NCBI GenBank assembly: GCA_033344815.1
Contig: JAWPMR010000001.1
Span: forward strand, 606,136-670,135
DNA from: Paracoccaceae bacterium
GTDB lineage: Bacteria > Pseudomonadota > Alphaproteobacteria > Rhodobacterales > Rhodobacteraceae
DNA: 64,000 bases
Direction: 5' to 3'
Below, one piece after another: positions 45,099 through 52,851 of the stretch (its first letter is position 1; every line of letters begins with the position of its first letter). The notes beneath the pieces were generated by a model, which was not told where the DNA came from, did no database searches, and was given only the letters and a program-made list of their open reading frames with translations. The translations under genes and the position numbers were made by a program.

Positions 45099-45800
45099 GT
45101 GCAAACCCCAACACCGATCGTAAGTCTTGACGACGTCCGTTACCGCTGGCGGGGACAGGATTCCTTTGGCCTGTCCATACCGAAAATGAGCATAAAGACC
45201 GGAGAAACGGTCTTGTTGCTCGGAGAAAGTGGTTCGGGAAAATCTACGCTTCTGTCTTTGATCTGTGGAACAATCACCGCGCAGTCAGGCACTGTATCAG
45301 TGGCCGGAACAGACATTTCCGAGTTACCTGCCGGCAAGCGCGACGGGTTTCGTGCAGAACAGATTGGCCTGATTTTTCAGCAGTTCAATTTACTGCCTTT
45401 CGCTGCTGTTTTAGATAATATCCTGCTGCCTTTGCGCTTCGCTCCGGGCCGGCGCAAGCGCGTGATGTCGCCAGATGAGGAAGCGGAACGGTTGTGCCGA
45501 GATATGGGGTTACCAGAGGAAATCATGACCATGCGTGCTGGTGAATTGAGCGTGGGACAGCAACAAAGGGTCGCGGCGGCCCGCGCCTTGATTGGCACTC
45601 CGCCGCTGATTATTGCCGACGAGCCCACCTCTTCGCTTGATGCGGCAACGCAAAGCACCTTCCTGAATTTGTTGTTCACTCAGTCGCGCGGCAATGACAC
45701 GACGTTATTGATGGTCAGCCACGATGCAAGGTTGGCGGATCAGTTTGACCGCGTCCTGCAGATGAAAGACATCGCTCAGGCCGGGCACACGAGCGCATGA
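45099..45800 (+). CDS. ABC ATPase, LolD/MacB-type (Zrg system)
   Basis: A 233-residue ATPase. Walker A is GESGSGKSTLLSL, Q-loop FQQFNLLPF, signature LSVGQQQRVAAARAL (one change from LSGGQ), Walker B LIIADEPTSSLD, and VSHDARLADQFDR. The GTG at 45099, 13 bases after the zrgA-like stop, gives the expected N-terminus VQTPTPIVSLDDVRYRW. It overlaps the permease gene by 4 bases. It belongs to the class that powers FtsX-type permeases. Confidence 0.9.
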   Translation: MQTPTPIVSLDDVRYRWRGQDSFGLSIPKMSIKTGETVLLLGESGSGKSTLLSLICGTITAQSGTVSVAGTDISELPAGKRDGFRAEQIGLIFQQFNLLPFAAVLDNILLPLRFAPGRRKRVMSPDEEAERLCRDMGLPEEIMTMRAGELSVGQQQRVAAARALIGTPPLIIADEPTSSLDAATQSTFLNLLFTQSRGNDTTLLMVSHDARLADQFDRVLQMKDIAQAGHTSA

Positions 45801-47047
45801 TATTGCGGCTGGCACTTGGCTCGCTGATCGCGCGCGCTCTGACAGTTGCGATGACCATTCTGGCGATTGCCTTGTCTGTCGCGTTATTCTTGGGTGTGGA
45901 AAAAGTACGCACAGGCGCCAAAGCAAGCTTTGCGGATACAATTTCCGGCACCGATCTTATCGTTGGCGCGCGGTCCGGATCGGTACAACTTCTGCTGTAT
46001 TCAGTTTTTCGAATTGGCAATGCCACCAACAACCTCAGTTGGGAAAGCTATTTAGACGTTGCGAACCGGCCAGAAGTGGATTGGATCGTCCCAATTTCAC
46101 TGGGTGACAGCCACCGTCAGTTTCGCGTGATGGGCACCACAGTCGAATATTTCGAGCGTTATAAGTACCGTTCAGGCAGATCACTGGCATTGCGAGAGGG
46201 GGCTGTATTTTCAGACCTGTTTGACACTGTGATCGGCGCTGATGTTGCTGCGACGCTCGGATATGATATCGGGGATCCGATCGTGGTCTCACATGGCATT
46301 GCCTCCTTCAGCCATCATGACGACCAGCCCTTCCGCGTATCGGGTATTCTGGAAAAAACCGGCACGCCCGTGGATCGCACCGTCATCGTCGGCCTGCGCG
46401 CCATCGAGGCCATCCATGTCGATTGGCGCAGTGGTGCCAAAATTCCGGGCCAATCCACGCCCGCTGAGGCAATCCGTCAAATGGATTTGCAACCACAAGC
46501 CATAACAGCAGCCCTTATTGGCGCCAAAAGCCGCCTGCAGGTGTTTGGGTTGCAAAGGTCGATCAACGAATATCCGCTGGAACCGCTTCTCGCGATTCTG
46601 CCCGGCCTCGCGCTGCAGGAGTTATGGCAAATTGTTGGCATCGCCGAAACGGCCCTCATTGCCGTCTCAGGAATGGTGGTGGTGACCGCTCTGATTGGCA
46701 TGATGGCTACGATTTTTTCCAGTTTGAACGAACGGCGCCGGGAAATGGCAATTTTTCGGGCCATGGGCGCGCGACCGCGGGTCATCGTCGGGATGCTGGT
46801 TTTGGAGGCCGCCGTCATGGCGACTGTTGGCGCGCTTTTGGGTTTCGCGCTGCTTTATGTCGCCCTTTTCGTGTCTCAGCCGATGGTGGACCGTGCCTTT
46901 GGCCTTTGGTTGCCCATCGATGCGCCAAGCATGCGCGAATTATGGGTGCTCCTCGGTGTAACCACAGCTGGCGCAATTGTGAGTTTGCTACCGGCGCTGA
47001 GGGCCTATCGAATGTCGCTCGCGGATGGTATGCTCGTGCGAAACTGA
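45797..47047 (+). CDS. FtsX/MacB-type ABC permease (Zrg system)
   Basis: An inner-membrane protein of 416 residues. One membrane helix near the N-terminus (LTVAMTILAIALSVALFLGV) is followed by a large periplasmic domain, then three helices in the C-terminal third, with the FtsX motif SSLNERRREMAIFRAMGARP before the last pair. This is the FtsX/LolC layout. With the ATPase it probably drives a metal-linked process across the envelope with the ZrgA-like and DUF3299 partners. Confidence 0.88.
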   Translation: MILRLALGSLIARALTVAMTILAIALSVALFLGVEKVRTGAKASFADTISGTDLIVGARSGSVQLLLYSVFRIGNATNNLSWESYLDVANRPEVDWIVPISLGDSHRQFRVMGTTVEYFERYKYRSGRSLALREGAVFSDLFDTVIGADVAATLGYDIGDPIVVSHGIASFSHHDDQPFRVSGILEKTGTPVDRTVIVGLRAIEAIHVDWRSGAKIPGQSTPAEAIRQMDLQPQAITAALIGAKSRLQVFGLQRSINEYPLEPLLAILPGLALQELWQIVGIAETALIAVSGMVVVTALIGMMATIFSSLNERRREMAIFRAMGARPRVIVGMLVLEAAVMATVGALLGFALLYVALFVSQPMVDRAFGLWLPIDAPSMRELWVLLGVTTAGAIVSLLPALRAYRMSLADGMLVRN

Positions 47048-47063
47048 AAAGAGGGTCCCACAG

Positions 47064-47579
47064 ATGAAAATCTCACGCCGCAGTCTTTTGACGACAGCAG
47101 CCGTCGGCGCCCTACTCCCCCGCATTGCGCGCGCTTCTGGCCCGCGGCAAATTGGATGGGATGAATTGATCCCGCCAAACGTCCCCTATTCGGAGATCAT
47201 TGGCGAAGGCGAAGTCGACGAACAAAACGACTATTGGCGCCCATTGTTTGATGAAAATGCGACCAAACTGAACGATGCGCTCAACGGAGCATATATCAAA
47301 ATGCCCGGGTATATCATCCCATGGGATGTGACGTCGGCAGGGATCACAAGCTTCATTCTGGTGCCCTATGTCGGGGCGTGCATTCATGTCCCGCCACCGC
47401 CGGCGAACCAACTTGTCTTTGTGACGACACAGACCCCATGGCCGAGCGACACTTTGTGGGAAGCCGTCTGGGTCACGGGCAAAATGCAACACGAATTTCT
47501 GTCCACAGAACTGGCCGACATTGGCTATACGATGCAGGCGGATGCGATGGAAGTTTTTGAATGGGATGAAAACGGATGA
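47064..47579 (+). CDS. DUF3299 protein, Tat-exported (first copy)
   Basis: A probable periplasmic protein of 171 residues. The N-terminus MKISRRSLLTTAAVGALLPR is a Tat-type signal (SRRSLL). The DUF3299 core follows: KMPGYIIPWD, ITSFILVPYVGACIHVPPPP, ANQLVFVTTQ. The VGACIHVPPPPANQ segment contains Cys and His that could bind metal. It overlaps the second DUF3299 gene by 4 bases. Function is unknown; members are found with Zrg-like ABC genes. Confidence 0.85.
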   Translation: MKISRRSLLTTAAVGALLPRIARASGPRQIGWDELIPPNVPYSEIIGEGEVDEQNDYWRPLFDENATKLNDALNGAYIKMPGYIIPWDVTSAGITSFILVPYVGACIHVPPPPANQLVFVTTQTPWPSDTLWEAVWVTGKMQHEFLSTELADIGYTMQADAMEVFEWDENG

Positions 47580-48064
47580 ATCGCAGAACGCTGATGAGGG
47601 GTTTCGGGATGCTCGGCTTGATGCCCGGCACCGCTTTCGCTGATGCCTATCTTGACCTGAATTGGGCTGACCTAGTTCCCGAAGGGGAGAGCTTTATCCC
47701 CCCCTCCCTGCGCGGCGTCATTGATCACAGCTCCTCCAGCCTCATCAGCGAGCAACCCGAATCAAGCGGCCTGCGCACGGATTGGAACGGTCAAATTGTG
47801 CGTTTGCCGGGCTACATCGTGCCCATTGACTACTCTGGCACCGGTGTTACAGCCTTTATCCTGGTTCCATTTGTTGGCGCCTGTGTGCATGTTCCGCCAC
47901 CGCCAGCCAATCAGCTGGTGTTTGTAACCACAGAAAAACCTTACGAAAGTTCGGGCCTGTTTGAGGCTGTCAACGTCATTGGCATGTTTGGGACTGCCTC
48001 GATGACCACGCAATTGGCAGAGATCGGATATGCGCTGTCTGCAGATGAGATCGAACCGTTTTGA
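47576..48064 (+). CDS. DUF3299 protein (second copy)
   Basis: 162 residues, with a shorter hydrophobic leader (MNRRTLMRGFGMLGLMPGTA). The core RLPGYIVPIDYSGTGVTAFI, LVPFVGACVHVPPPPANQLV matches the first copy closely, so the pair arose by tandem duplication, with differing N- and C-termini. It is the last gene of the five-gene operon. Confidence 0.85.
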   Translation: MNRRTLMRGFGMLGLMPGTAFADAYLDLNWADLVPEGESFIPPSLRGVIDHSSSSLISEQPESSGLRTDWNGQIVRLPGYIVPIDYSGTGVTAFILVPFVGACVHVPPPPANQLVFVTTEKPYESSGLFEAVNVIGMFGTASMTTQLAEIGYALSADEIEPF

Positions 48065-48861
48065 AAGCTGAGTTTAAGACTGTGATCAACCGGGCGCTCA
48101 CAAGGTTTTCATCCCGTCGTTAAATTGAAAGTCGTTTGCAGACCTTGCCGAACTCACAGTGCACGGACCAAATGAGATCATTTCACCACACGCTCTTTTA
48201 ATATGATCTCGTCATTCCCAGCTTGTCTTCACCCGCAATATGGGTCGTTAGTTGCGTCCAATCTCATGCTCTGCTGAGGGAAAATTCGCAGCAACGTGTT
48301 GAATTTGCTGCCTGAACCCCCGCGGAGCAGATTGACCGCGTTTTGTTCGGTGGCAAATAGGTTCGAAGCGCAGTCTCAGCCGCTTGCAGAGAGTTCTTTT
48401 CGGGCATGGAGACTGAACCTTGACGAGTTGTGCCGCAGGCGAAGCTTAAAGCTGGCATCGTTGGGTCCGGACCATCCGGCGGTCCGTAAACAGTATGCGG
48501 CAAAGGCCCCCCCAACACATCGGGACTGGCGCCACCTCCCGATATGCACACCTGAACGGGCCCTTAAACACCAAGTCTTGTCCGGGCGAAAATCTAATTT
48601 ACAAAGCCGCTGTGCGAGACCAGTCACGAAAGAAACTGATACGACCAGAGCGCTTGACGCCCGATACAAAAGTCAAAAATCTCGGAAAACCTTCAACGTC
48701 GATGCAGCTGGTTCATCTCGAAGTCGTAAGGACACAAGGAACCTTCAATCCCAATGTCGGACACTTTTTCCCGGACATGTGTGGAGCCTTGTTACCGACA
48801 CGCGTGAAAGCGGCACGCGTGCGGCTGTCGATCTCAATGAGAACTAACGCGCGATACTGCC
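48065..48861. other. Intergenic region between convergent operons, no gene recognised
   Basis: About 800 bases between the DUF3299 gene and the terminator of the puc operon. Frames open for up to 180 codons exist on the plus strand but have Arg/Ser-rich sequence resembling no family, and no ribosome site. I see no other structure. Confidence 0.4.
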
Positions 48862-48895
48862 AGCAAAAACACGAGCCGCGTTTTCTGCGGCTCGT
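48862..48895 (-). terminator. Rho-independent terminator of the puc operon
   Basis: ACGAGCCGC (48871-48879) pairs with GCGGCTCGT (48887-48895), a perfect 9-base stem with a 7-base loop. On the minus strand it is followed by GTTTTTG. It lies 57 bases beyond the stop of the repeat-protein gene, the last gene of the puc operon. Confidence 0.8.
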
Positions 48896-48951
48896 AACTG
48901 ACATTTGACAGGTTGGCCGGCAACGCTTTTTCCGGCCGCAAGACCTTGGGC

Positions 48952-50004
48952 CTAACGCTTGACCAGCGTCGGCAGGCCAAAGAAGCGCGAAAAAGAAAAC
49001 CCTTCGGCTCCATCTGCCTCTGCTCTTTCGGCGTGTTTGATCACAAGCGGCAGTATGAAATCAGCCATGCGTCCATGGCGCGGAATGGCCGACTCGTTAA
49101 ATGGCTTGCGTTTGCTGATCAAAGAGATCGGGAAATTGGCCATCCGTGCATGTCTGGGGAAAGCGAACTTGTCGGTAGGCTTGCGTTTGCTCAACAGCGA
49201 GATCGGAAAATTGGCCATCCGCGGTCCCTTGGGCATCAATGAGTTGGTGCCCGTTTTGCCATTGATAAGATGCGGAAACGGCCAGTTTGCCATCCTTTGA
49301 TGACGCGGGATCAGCGACCCGGTGTAGGGTTTTCTCTTGCTCAGCAATGGGATCGGAAAATCAGCCATCCGTGCATGACGCGGAAAGGCGAATTTGTCGG
49401 AAGGCTTGCGGTCGCTCAGCAGCGGGATGGGAAAATTGGCCATCCGCGCATGTGGTGCAATGGCAGAACCCGTGTAGGGTTTGCGGCGACTAATCAGAGG
49501 AATTGGCCAATTTGCCATATGCGCATGCCGCGGCTCGAGCAGTGACTCGGCAAAAGGCTTGCGTCGGCTGATCAGCGGGATTGGCCAATCGGCCATGTGA
49601 ACGTTCGTTGCGTAAGGATCTCTGCGTCTGGACAATATTAACGGGTGGTCCTGCAATATGCTGACGCTTGGCGCCACCGGATCCTCGACATAGACCTCTT
49701 CGACCATCTCACCCAGATCTGATGCACCCATCTGTGTCATCACATCACGAGCGGTTTGCGCAACGCTCAGCGGTTTGAAGCCCGCCCGCACCAGCAGAAC
49801 TGCGCCCCCCTTGGACAAGCGTTTTTGATAGGCTTTCGCGGTATCAACATCCACATCTGCGGCTGTCAGATCACCCGTGACGCCGTCTGCGTTTTCATAG
49901 AGCGCCACAATTCTCTGGGAGAACCGTCTCCGATACACCAGCTCGTTTCGTACCGCTCGGGCCTTTTCCGTGCTATCGAAATACCGTGTGATTACCTTCG
50001 TCAT
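48952..50004 (-). CDS. PucE-like protein with eight 25-residue repeats
   Basis: A protein of 350 residues, last gene of the puc operon, overlapping pucC by ATGA. The first 110 residues form an alpha/beta-looking domain (MTKVITRYFDSTEKARAVRN; GGAVLLVRAGFKPL; then MGASDLGEMVEEVYVED). From residue 137 to about 325 runs a strict repeat with Met at 137, 163, 188, 213, 238, 263, 288 and 313, unit (R/H)MA(N/D)(W/F)PIPL(I/L)SxRKP followed by a variable linker. No membrane segment or signal peptide is obvious. It resembles the PucE/PucDE-type accessory proteins of Rhodobacter puc operons from memory; it probably aids LH2 assembly or stability (inference). See findings. Confidence 0.8.
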   Translation of the reverse strand: MTKVITRYFDSTEKARAVRNELVYRRRFSQRIVALYENADGVTGDLTAADVDVDTAKAYQKRLSKGGAVLLVRAGFKPLSVAQTARDVMTQMGASDLGEMVEEVYVEDPVAPSVSILQDHPLILSRRRDPYATNVHMADWPIPLISRRKPFAESLLEPRHAHMANWPIPLISRRKPYTGSAIAPHARMANFPIPLLSDRKPSDKFAFPRHARMADFPIPLLSKRKPYTGSLIPRHQRMANWPFPHLINGKTGTNSLMPKGPRMANFPISLLSKRKPTDKFAFPRHARMANFPISLISKRKPFNESAIPRHGRMADFILPLVIKHAERAEADGAEGFSFSRFFGLPTLVKR

Positions 50005-51461
50005 GACACCTCCACCGGGTTTGTGTTTGCGTTTGAATGCTCAGGACCAGGTACGCACGTCTCCGGCTGATTTCTTCGCTTTTTCATGTTTCTGACAAAA
50101 GGCATCGCCACCGCAATTGCCGATATCAAAAACACAATCTCTATTGTGAATACTACATTGTAGGGCGTTTCAGATGTGTTTCCAGACGCCCCCTGAAAAC
50201 CGATGATGACATCGCGCAAAATGCCTGCCAGCGCGATTCCAATTCCGGCCGATGTCGCCTGTACCGCGCCCCATGCGCCCAAGGCCAGCCCAATGCGTTC
50301 TTTGGGCGCAGCGCGGATTGTCGCTGTCAGCGTTGCGTGGCCAAACAACCCCGCCCCTATCCCGGTCGCCAAAACCCCCATCAGGAACGCGGGGATGCCG
50401 GCCCCTTGAGAGGACAGTATGATCGCAGCAAAACCCGGCACGCCGATCGCCGCACCATAGATCCCGAACCAGGCAGGTGACCCGTTCTGAGCCAGCCCAC
50501 GAGACGCAATACCAAAGCCCAACAGCGTTCCAGCCGCAAAAAGCGCCGTCAGCTTGGTTGTATTCGCAACGGAAAGACCAAGCGCCTGACCTCCGTAGGG
50601 CTCCAGCAAAACGTCCGCCATACCGAAACCAAAAGTGCCCAAGCCAATGACAATCAACAAGCGCAACATGCCTTTTGATTGCATCAGGAGTTTCCATGCA
50701 TCGGAAAAATACATCGGCTCGGCCTGCTTCATCATGCGCGCGCGCTCTCTGTCACGCGGTTCCTGCTGCCACATGGCGTACATGTTCAAACCGACCGTCA
50801 CAACCGCGGCCCCTTGGATCACCTGCGCCAAACGTCCCGCAGAAAAGGTTTCCAGCAGTGCACCAAAAATCAAAGCGCTGACCACCATACCAACCAACAG
50901 CATGACATACATCAAACCGACAACTTTTGGCTGGTCTTGCTCTTTGACAAGATCAGTTGCCAGAGCAAGACCAACGGTTTGCACCATATGCACGCCAGCC
51001 CCGACAAGGAGAAAAGACAGGGCGGCGGAGATGTAACCGAGCCAAAGAGGCGCGTCGGCGGCGTAGCCATAGCGCGATAGCACCAACAGCGCAAAAGGCA
51101 TGATGGCAAAACCACCAAATTGGAAAAGCGTGCCCTTCCAGATATAGGGCACACGGCGCAGCCCCAGTGCAGAAACATGCACGTCGGATTTGAATCCGAT
51201 CAACGTTCTGAATGGGGCAAAAATCAAGGGGAGCGCCAACATAAGCGCAACAAGAGAGGCAGGGACCGACAATTCAACGATCATCACACGGTTCAACGTG
51301 CCCACCAGCAAAACCAGTGCCATACCAACAGTGACCTGAAACAGGGACAGCCTGAGCAGGCGTCGCAGCGGCACTTCGGCTGTCGCCACATCCGCAAACG
51401 GCAGATACTTGGGGCCAAGGGCCGCCAATTTCCGCGTGGCAAAGGCGCTGTAGTCAAACAT
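50001..51461 (-). CDS. pucC: PucC, light-harvesting-2 assembly/BCD-family membrane protein
   Basis: An inner-membrane MFS-like protein of 486 residues with about twelve helices. PucC/LhaA features: LGPKYLPFADVATAEVPLRR near the N-terminus, FAPFRTLIGFKSDVH, LGLRRVPYIWKGTLFQFGGF, and HATLTATIRAAPKERIGLAL. PucC is needed for high-level LH2 formation, probably by bacteriochlorophyll delivery or assembly. The ATG at 51461 is chosen; an in-frame start at 51503 adds 14 residues. A hairpin separates it from pucA. Confidence 0.93.
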   Translation of the reverse strand: MFDYSAFATRKLAALGPKYLPFADVATAEVPLRRLLRLSLFQVTVGMALVLLVGTLNRVMIVELSVPASLVALMLALPLIFAPFRTLIGFKSDVHVSALGLRRVPYIWKGTLFQFGGFAIMPFALLVLSRYGYAADAPLWLGYISAALSFLLVGAGVHMVQTVGLALATDLVKEQDQPKVVGLMYVMLLVGMVVSALIFGALLETFSAGRLAQVIQGAAVVTVGLNMYAMWQQEPRDRERARMMKQAEPMYFSDAWKLLMQSKGMLRLLIVIGLGTFGFGMADVLLEPYGGQALGLSVANTTKLTALFAAGTLLGFGIASRGLAQNGSPAWFGIYGAAIGVPGFAAIILSSQGAGIPAFLMGVLATGIGAGLFGHATLTATIRAAPKERIGLALGAWGAVQATSAGIGIALAGILRDVIIGFQGASGNTSETPYNVVFTIEIVFLISAIAVAMPFVRNMKKRRNQPETCVPGPEHSNANTNPVEVS

Positions 51462-51522
51462 TTCTTTGATCAATTTCCGTTCATACCGCGAAACGCAGTA
51501 CAAACGTCCTCAATTGAGAAAC

Positions 51523-51557
51523 GATTGGGCCCGGCAACTGATGCTACGGGCCCGATC
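51523..51557 (-). promoter_or_regulatory. pucA-pucC intercistronic hairpin
   Basis: GATTGGGCCCG (51523-51533) pairs with CGGGCCCGATC (51547-51557), 11 base pairs with one G-T, 13-base loop. It begins 2 bases beyond the pucA stop. In purple bacteria a stem here protects the pucBA mRNA and limits read-through into pucC, giving the large excess of antenna peptide message; this site has the same placement. Confidence 0.75.
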
Positions 51558-51559
51558 TT

Positions 51560-51913
51560 TTATTGAGTAATGACCGAGTGTGATCCGGAACCAGCTGCCG
51601 TGGCGTGAACCTCTGGCGGCTGAAGAATCGCTTTGACGGGCGTGCCATCTGACATGATGATTGTCACCTCACGCGCGTCCTGTCCCGATGGCATGACATA
51701 TGTGGCTTTCGCCGCGTTCATGTCCGTGTCACTCAGGATCGCCGCAGATTGCTCCCCCGATCCCAGTTCGTTGCCTGACAGGAAGTCAGAAACCCAGGTG
51801 GTGTTGCTGAGAACCGCCACGTGAACCGCGAAGGATCCGATTGCCACAGCGCTCAGGAAGATCGGAACGCCTACGGTCGGCTTCACAACGAGCCACATCT
51901 TTGCATTATTCAT
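51560..51913 (-). CDS. pucA: PucA, LH2 alpha polypeptide with C-terminal extension
   Basis: The alpha antenna peptide of the peripheral light-harvesting complex, 117 residues. Residues 1-48 are classic (MNNAKMWLVVKPTVGVPIFL, membrane helix about 13-36, His31 for bacteriochlorophyll, Trp40). Positions 44-45 are Phe-Leu, where B800-850 proteins have Tyr-Tyr or Tyr-Trp. Residues 52-117 form a hydrophilic tail (GSGEQSAAILSDTD, then REVTIIMSDGTPVKAI) absent from ordinary 50-60-residue alpha chains. It follows pucB after 12 bases and is followed by the hairpin at 51523. Confidence 0.93.
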   Translation of the reverse strand: MNNAKMWLVVKPTVGVPIFLSAVAIGSFAVHVAVLSNTTWVSDFLSGNELGSGEQSAAILSDTDMNAAKATYVMPSGQDAREVTIIMSDGTPVKAILQPPEVHATAAGSGSHSVITQ

Positions 51914-51925
51914 GACGTGCCTCCT

Positions 51926-52081
51926 TTATCCGAGCCAAGGGGTCGCAAACGCGACCAGAATGTGAGCCAGTAGCGCTATTGCGCCAAAAACGCGCGTGCC
52001 ATCAATAAGATAGCTATGCACCTCTTCTGCCTCGTCGAGCGTCAGGCCTGTTGGCCAAACTTTGTCGTCACTTTCCGCCAT
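51926..52081 (-). CDS. pucB: PucB, LH2 beta polypeptide
   Basis: The beta antenna peptide, 51 residues: the N-terminal [20 protein letters not shown] segment, His22 (near the B800 site) and His40 (ligand of the long-wavelength bacteriochlorophyll), 18 residues apart as required, and C-terminal ATPWLG. One membrane helix spans about 30-48. The ATG at 52081 follows GGAGG (read on the minus strand), and starts further upstream give no LH2 sequence. It is the first gene of the puc operon, with PpsR-type operators 100-150 bases upstream. Confidence 0.94.
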   Translation of the reverse strand: MAESDDKVWPTGLTLDEAEEVHSYLIDGTRVFGAIALLAHILVAFATPWLG

Positions 52082-52183
52082 ATTCCGTCCTCCGTTAATT
52101 GACGTAATCAGACGTACTCGGGAATTCATTTGCCTTTGCCCGAGAGGTCTAACCTTAAAGAACGCACACTGTACCTGACAATG

Positions 52184-52201
52184 TGTCACGGATTAATTAC
52201 A
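52184..52201. promoter_or_regulatory. PpsR/CrtJ-type operator, TGT-N12-ACA (proximal)
   Basis: TGTCACGGATTAATTACA matches the TGT-N12-ACA consensus of PpsR/CrtJ, the repressor of photosynthesis genes in purple bacteria. Its centre is about 110 bases upstream of the pucB start. With the second site 8 bases away it forms the tandem arrangement known from CrtJ-controlled promoters. Confidence 0.7.
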
Positions 52202-52209
52202 ATCACAAC

Positions 52210-52227
52210 TGTAAATTTAACCTTACA
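52210..52227. promoter_or_regulatory. PpsR/CrtJ-type operator, TGT-N12-ACA (distal)
   Basis: TGTAAATTTAACCTTACA matches TGT-N12-ACA exactly. It starts 8 bases after the end of the proximal site (52201), the spacing known to support cooperative CrtJ/PpsR binding. The pair lies between pucB and the usp gene, so it could also affect the latter, although usp is more than 600 bases away. Confidence 0.7.
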
Positions 52228-52851
52228 CTGCAGAAACGCGTTCACAGTTTCGAAATCCGACGATCAGAAAACGCCTTCCCGATCCATTGGGCAAGAAGTG
52301 ATGAGCAAACAGGCCCTAGGTCCAATTCAGCTTCTGTGATTTGGCATGAAGGTCTCAGGCTGGAGATTCCCAAAATCGACAGATCGAACCTAAACTATTG
52401 AATTCATGTTATCCTTTAGGAGGAATTGTTCGACACTCCAGAACTCTTTGTTCGAAACTGTCGAATGCGTAATTCCAGAAGTGTAACGCCGCTCAACAAA
52501 CGAAGCACATGTCCCGCGTTCGCCGTTTTGTCCGCCAAAACGCACGCCCCGCATAGCATCTCCGCTCACGCAAGTGGCGCAAAACGAGCGATTCTTGCGC
52601 TTGCGGCTGAAACTTTCAGCCCTTTTGCGGCACATGAAACTAGTCACTTTTCCTGCATATTTATGAAAAAAAGGGGATTCCTCCGTTCAAAAGCAAATTG
52701 AAGGCGGAAAAACCAACCACTTTAAGTAAAATGTCCGGAACGCGACCCGTGACATCTTTGAACCGGATTCCAAAATTTGGTTTGCCGAAAAACACGTATG
52801 CGTTGAAACTGATCCGTACAACGGAACAAAAAACTAAAAAAGGGACAGAAA
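52228..52851. other. Long upstream region between pucB and usp
   Basis: More than 600 bases with no protein-coding gene I can support; one 91-codon plus-strand frame (52426-52701) shows no family resemblance. It contains TTGTTCGA twice (52426-52433 and 52448-52455, start points 22 bases apart) and, near 52815, a small stem TCCGT-ACA-ACGGA just before the usp ribosome site (AAAAAGGGACAG). The distance suggests a complex regulatory region. Confidence 0.4.

Noticed and set aside
48296-48847. Plus-strand frame of 183 codons between the zrg-like and puc operons
   Set aside because: Arg/Ser-rich, low-information translation with no motif or ribosome site; probably chance in GC-rich DNA.
48990-49596. 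75-base tandem DNA repeats, possible CRISPR or minisatellite
   Set aside because: The periodicity is in the protein-coding frame of the PucE-like gene (25 codons), the units vary at silent positions, and there are no unique spacers between identical repeats.
52426-52455. TTGTTCGA direct repeat with starts 22 bases apart as an operator
   Set aside because: Only two copies of 8 bases in gene-free DNA, with no regulator or promoter evidence; kept as a note in the upstream-region entry.
52426-52701. Plus-strand frame of 91 codons between pucB and usp
   Set aside because: No ribosome site, no resemblance to known proteins, and it lies in a region rich in regulatory-type sequence.
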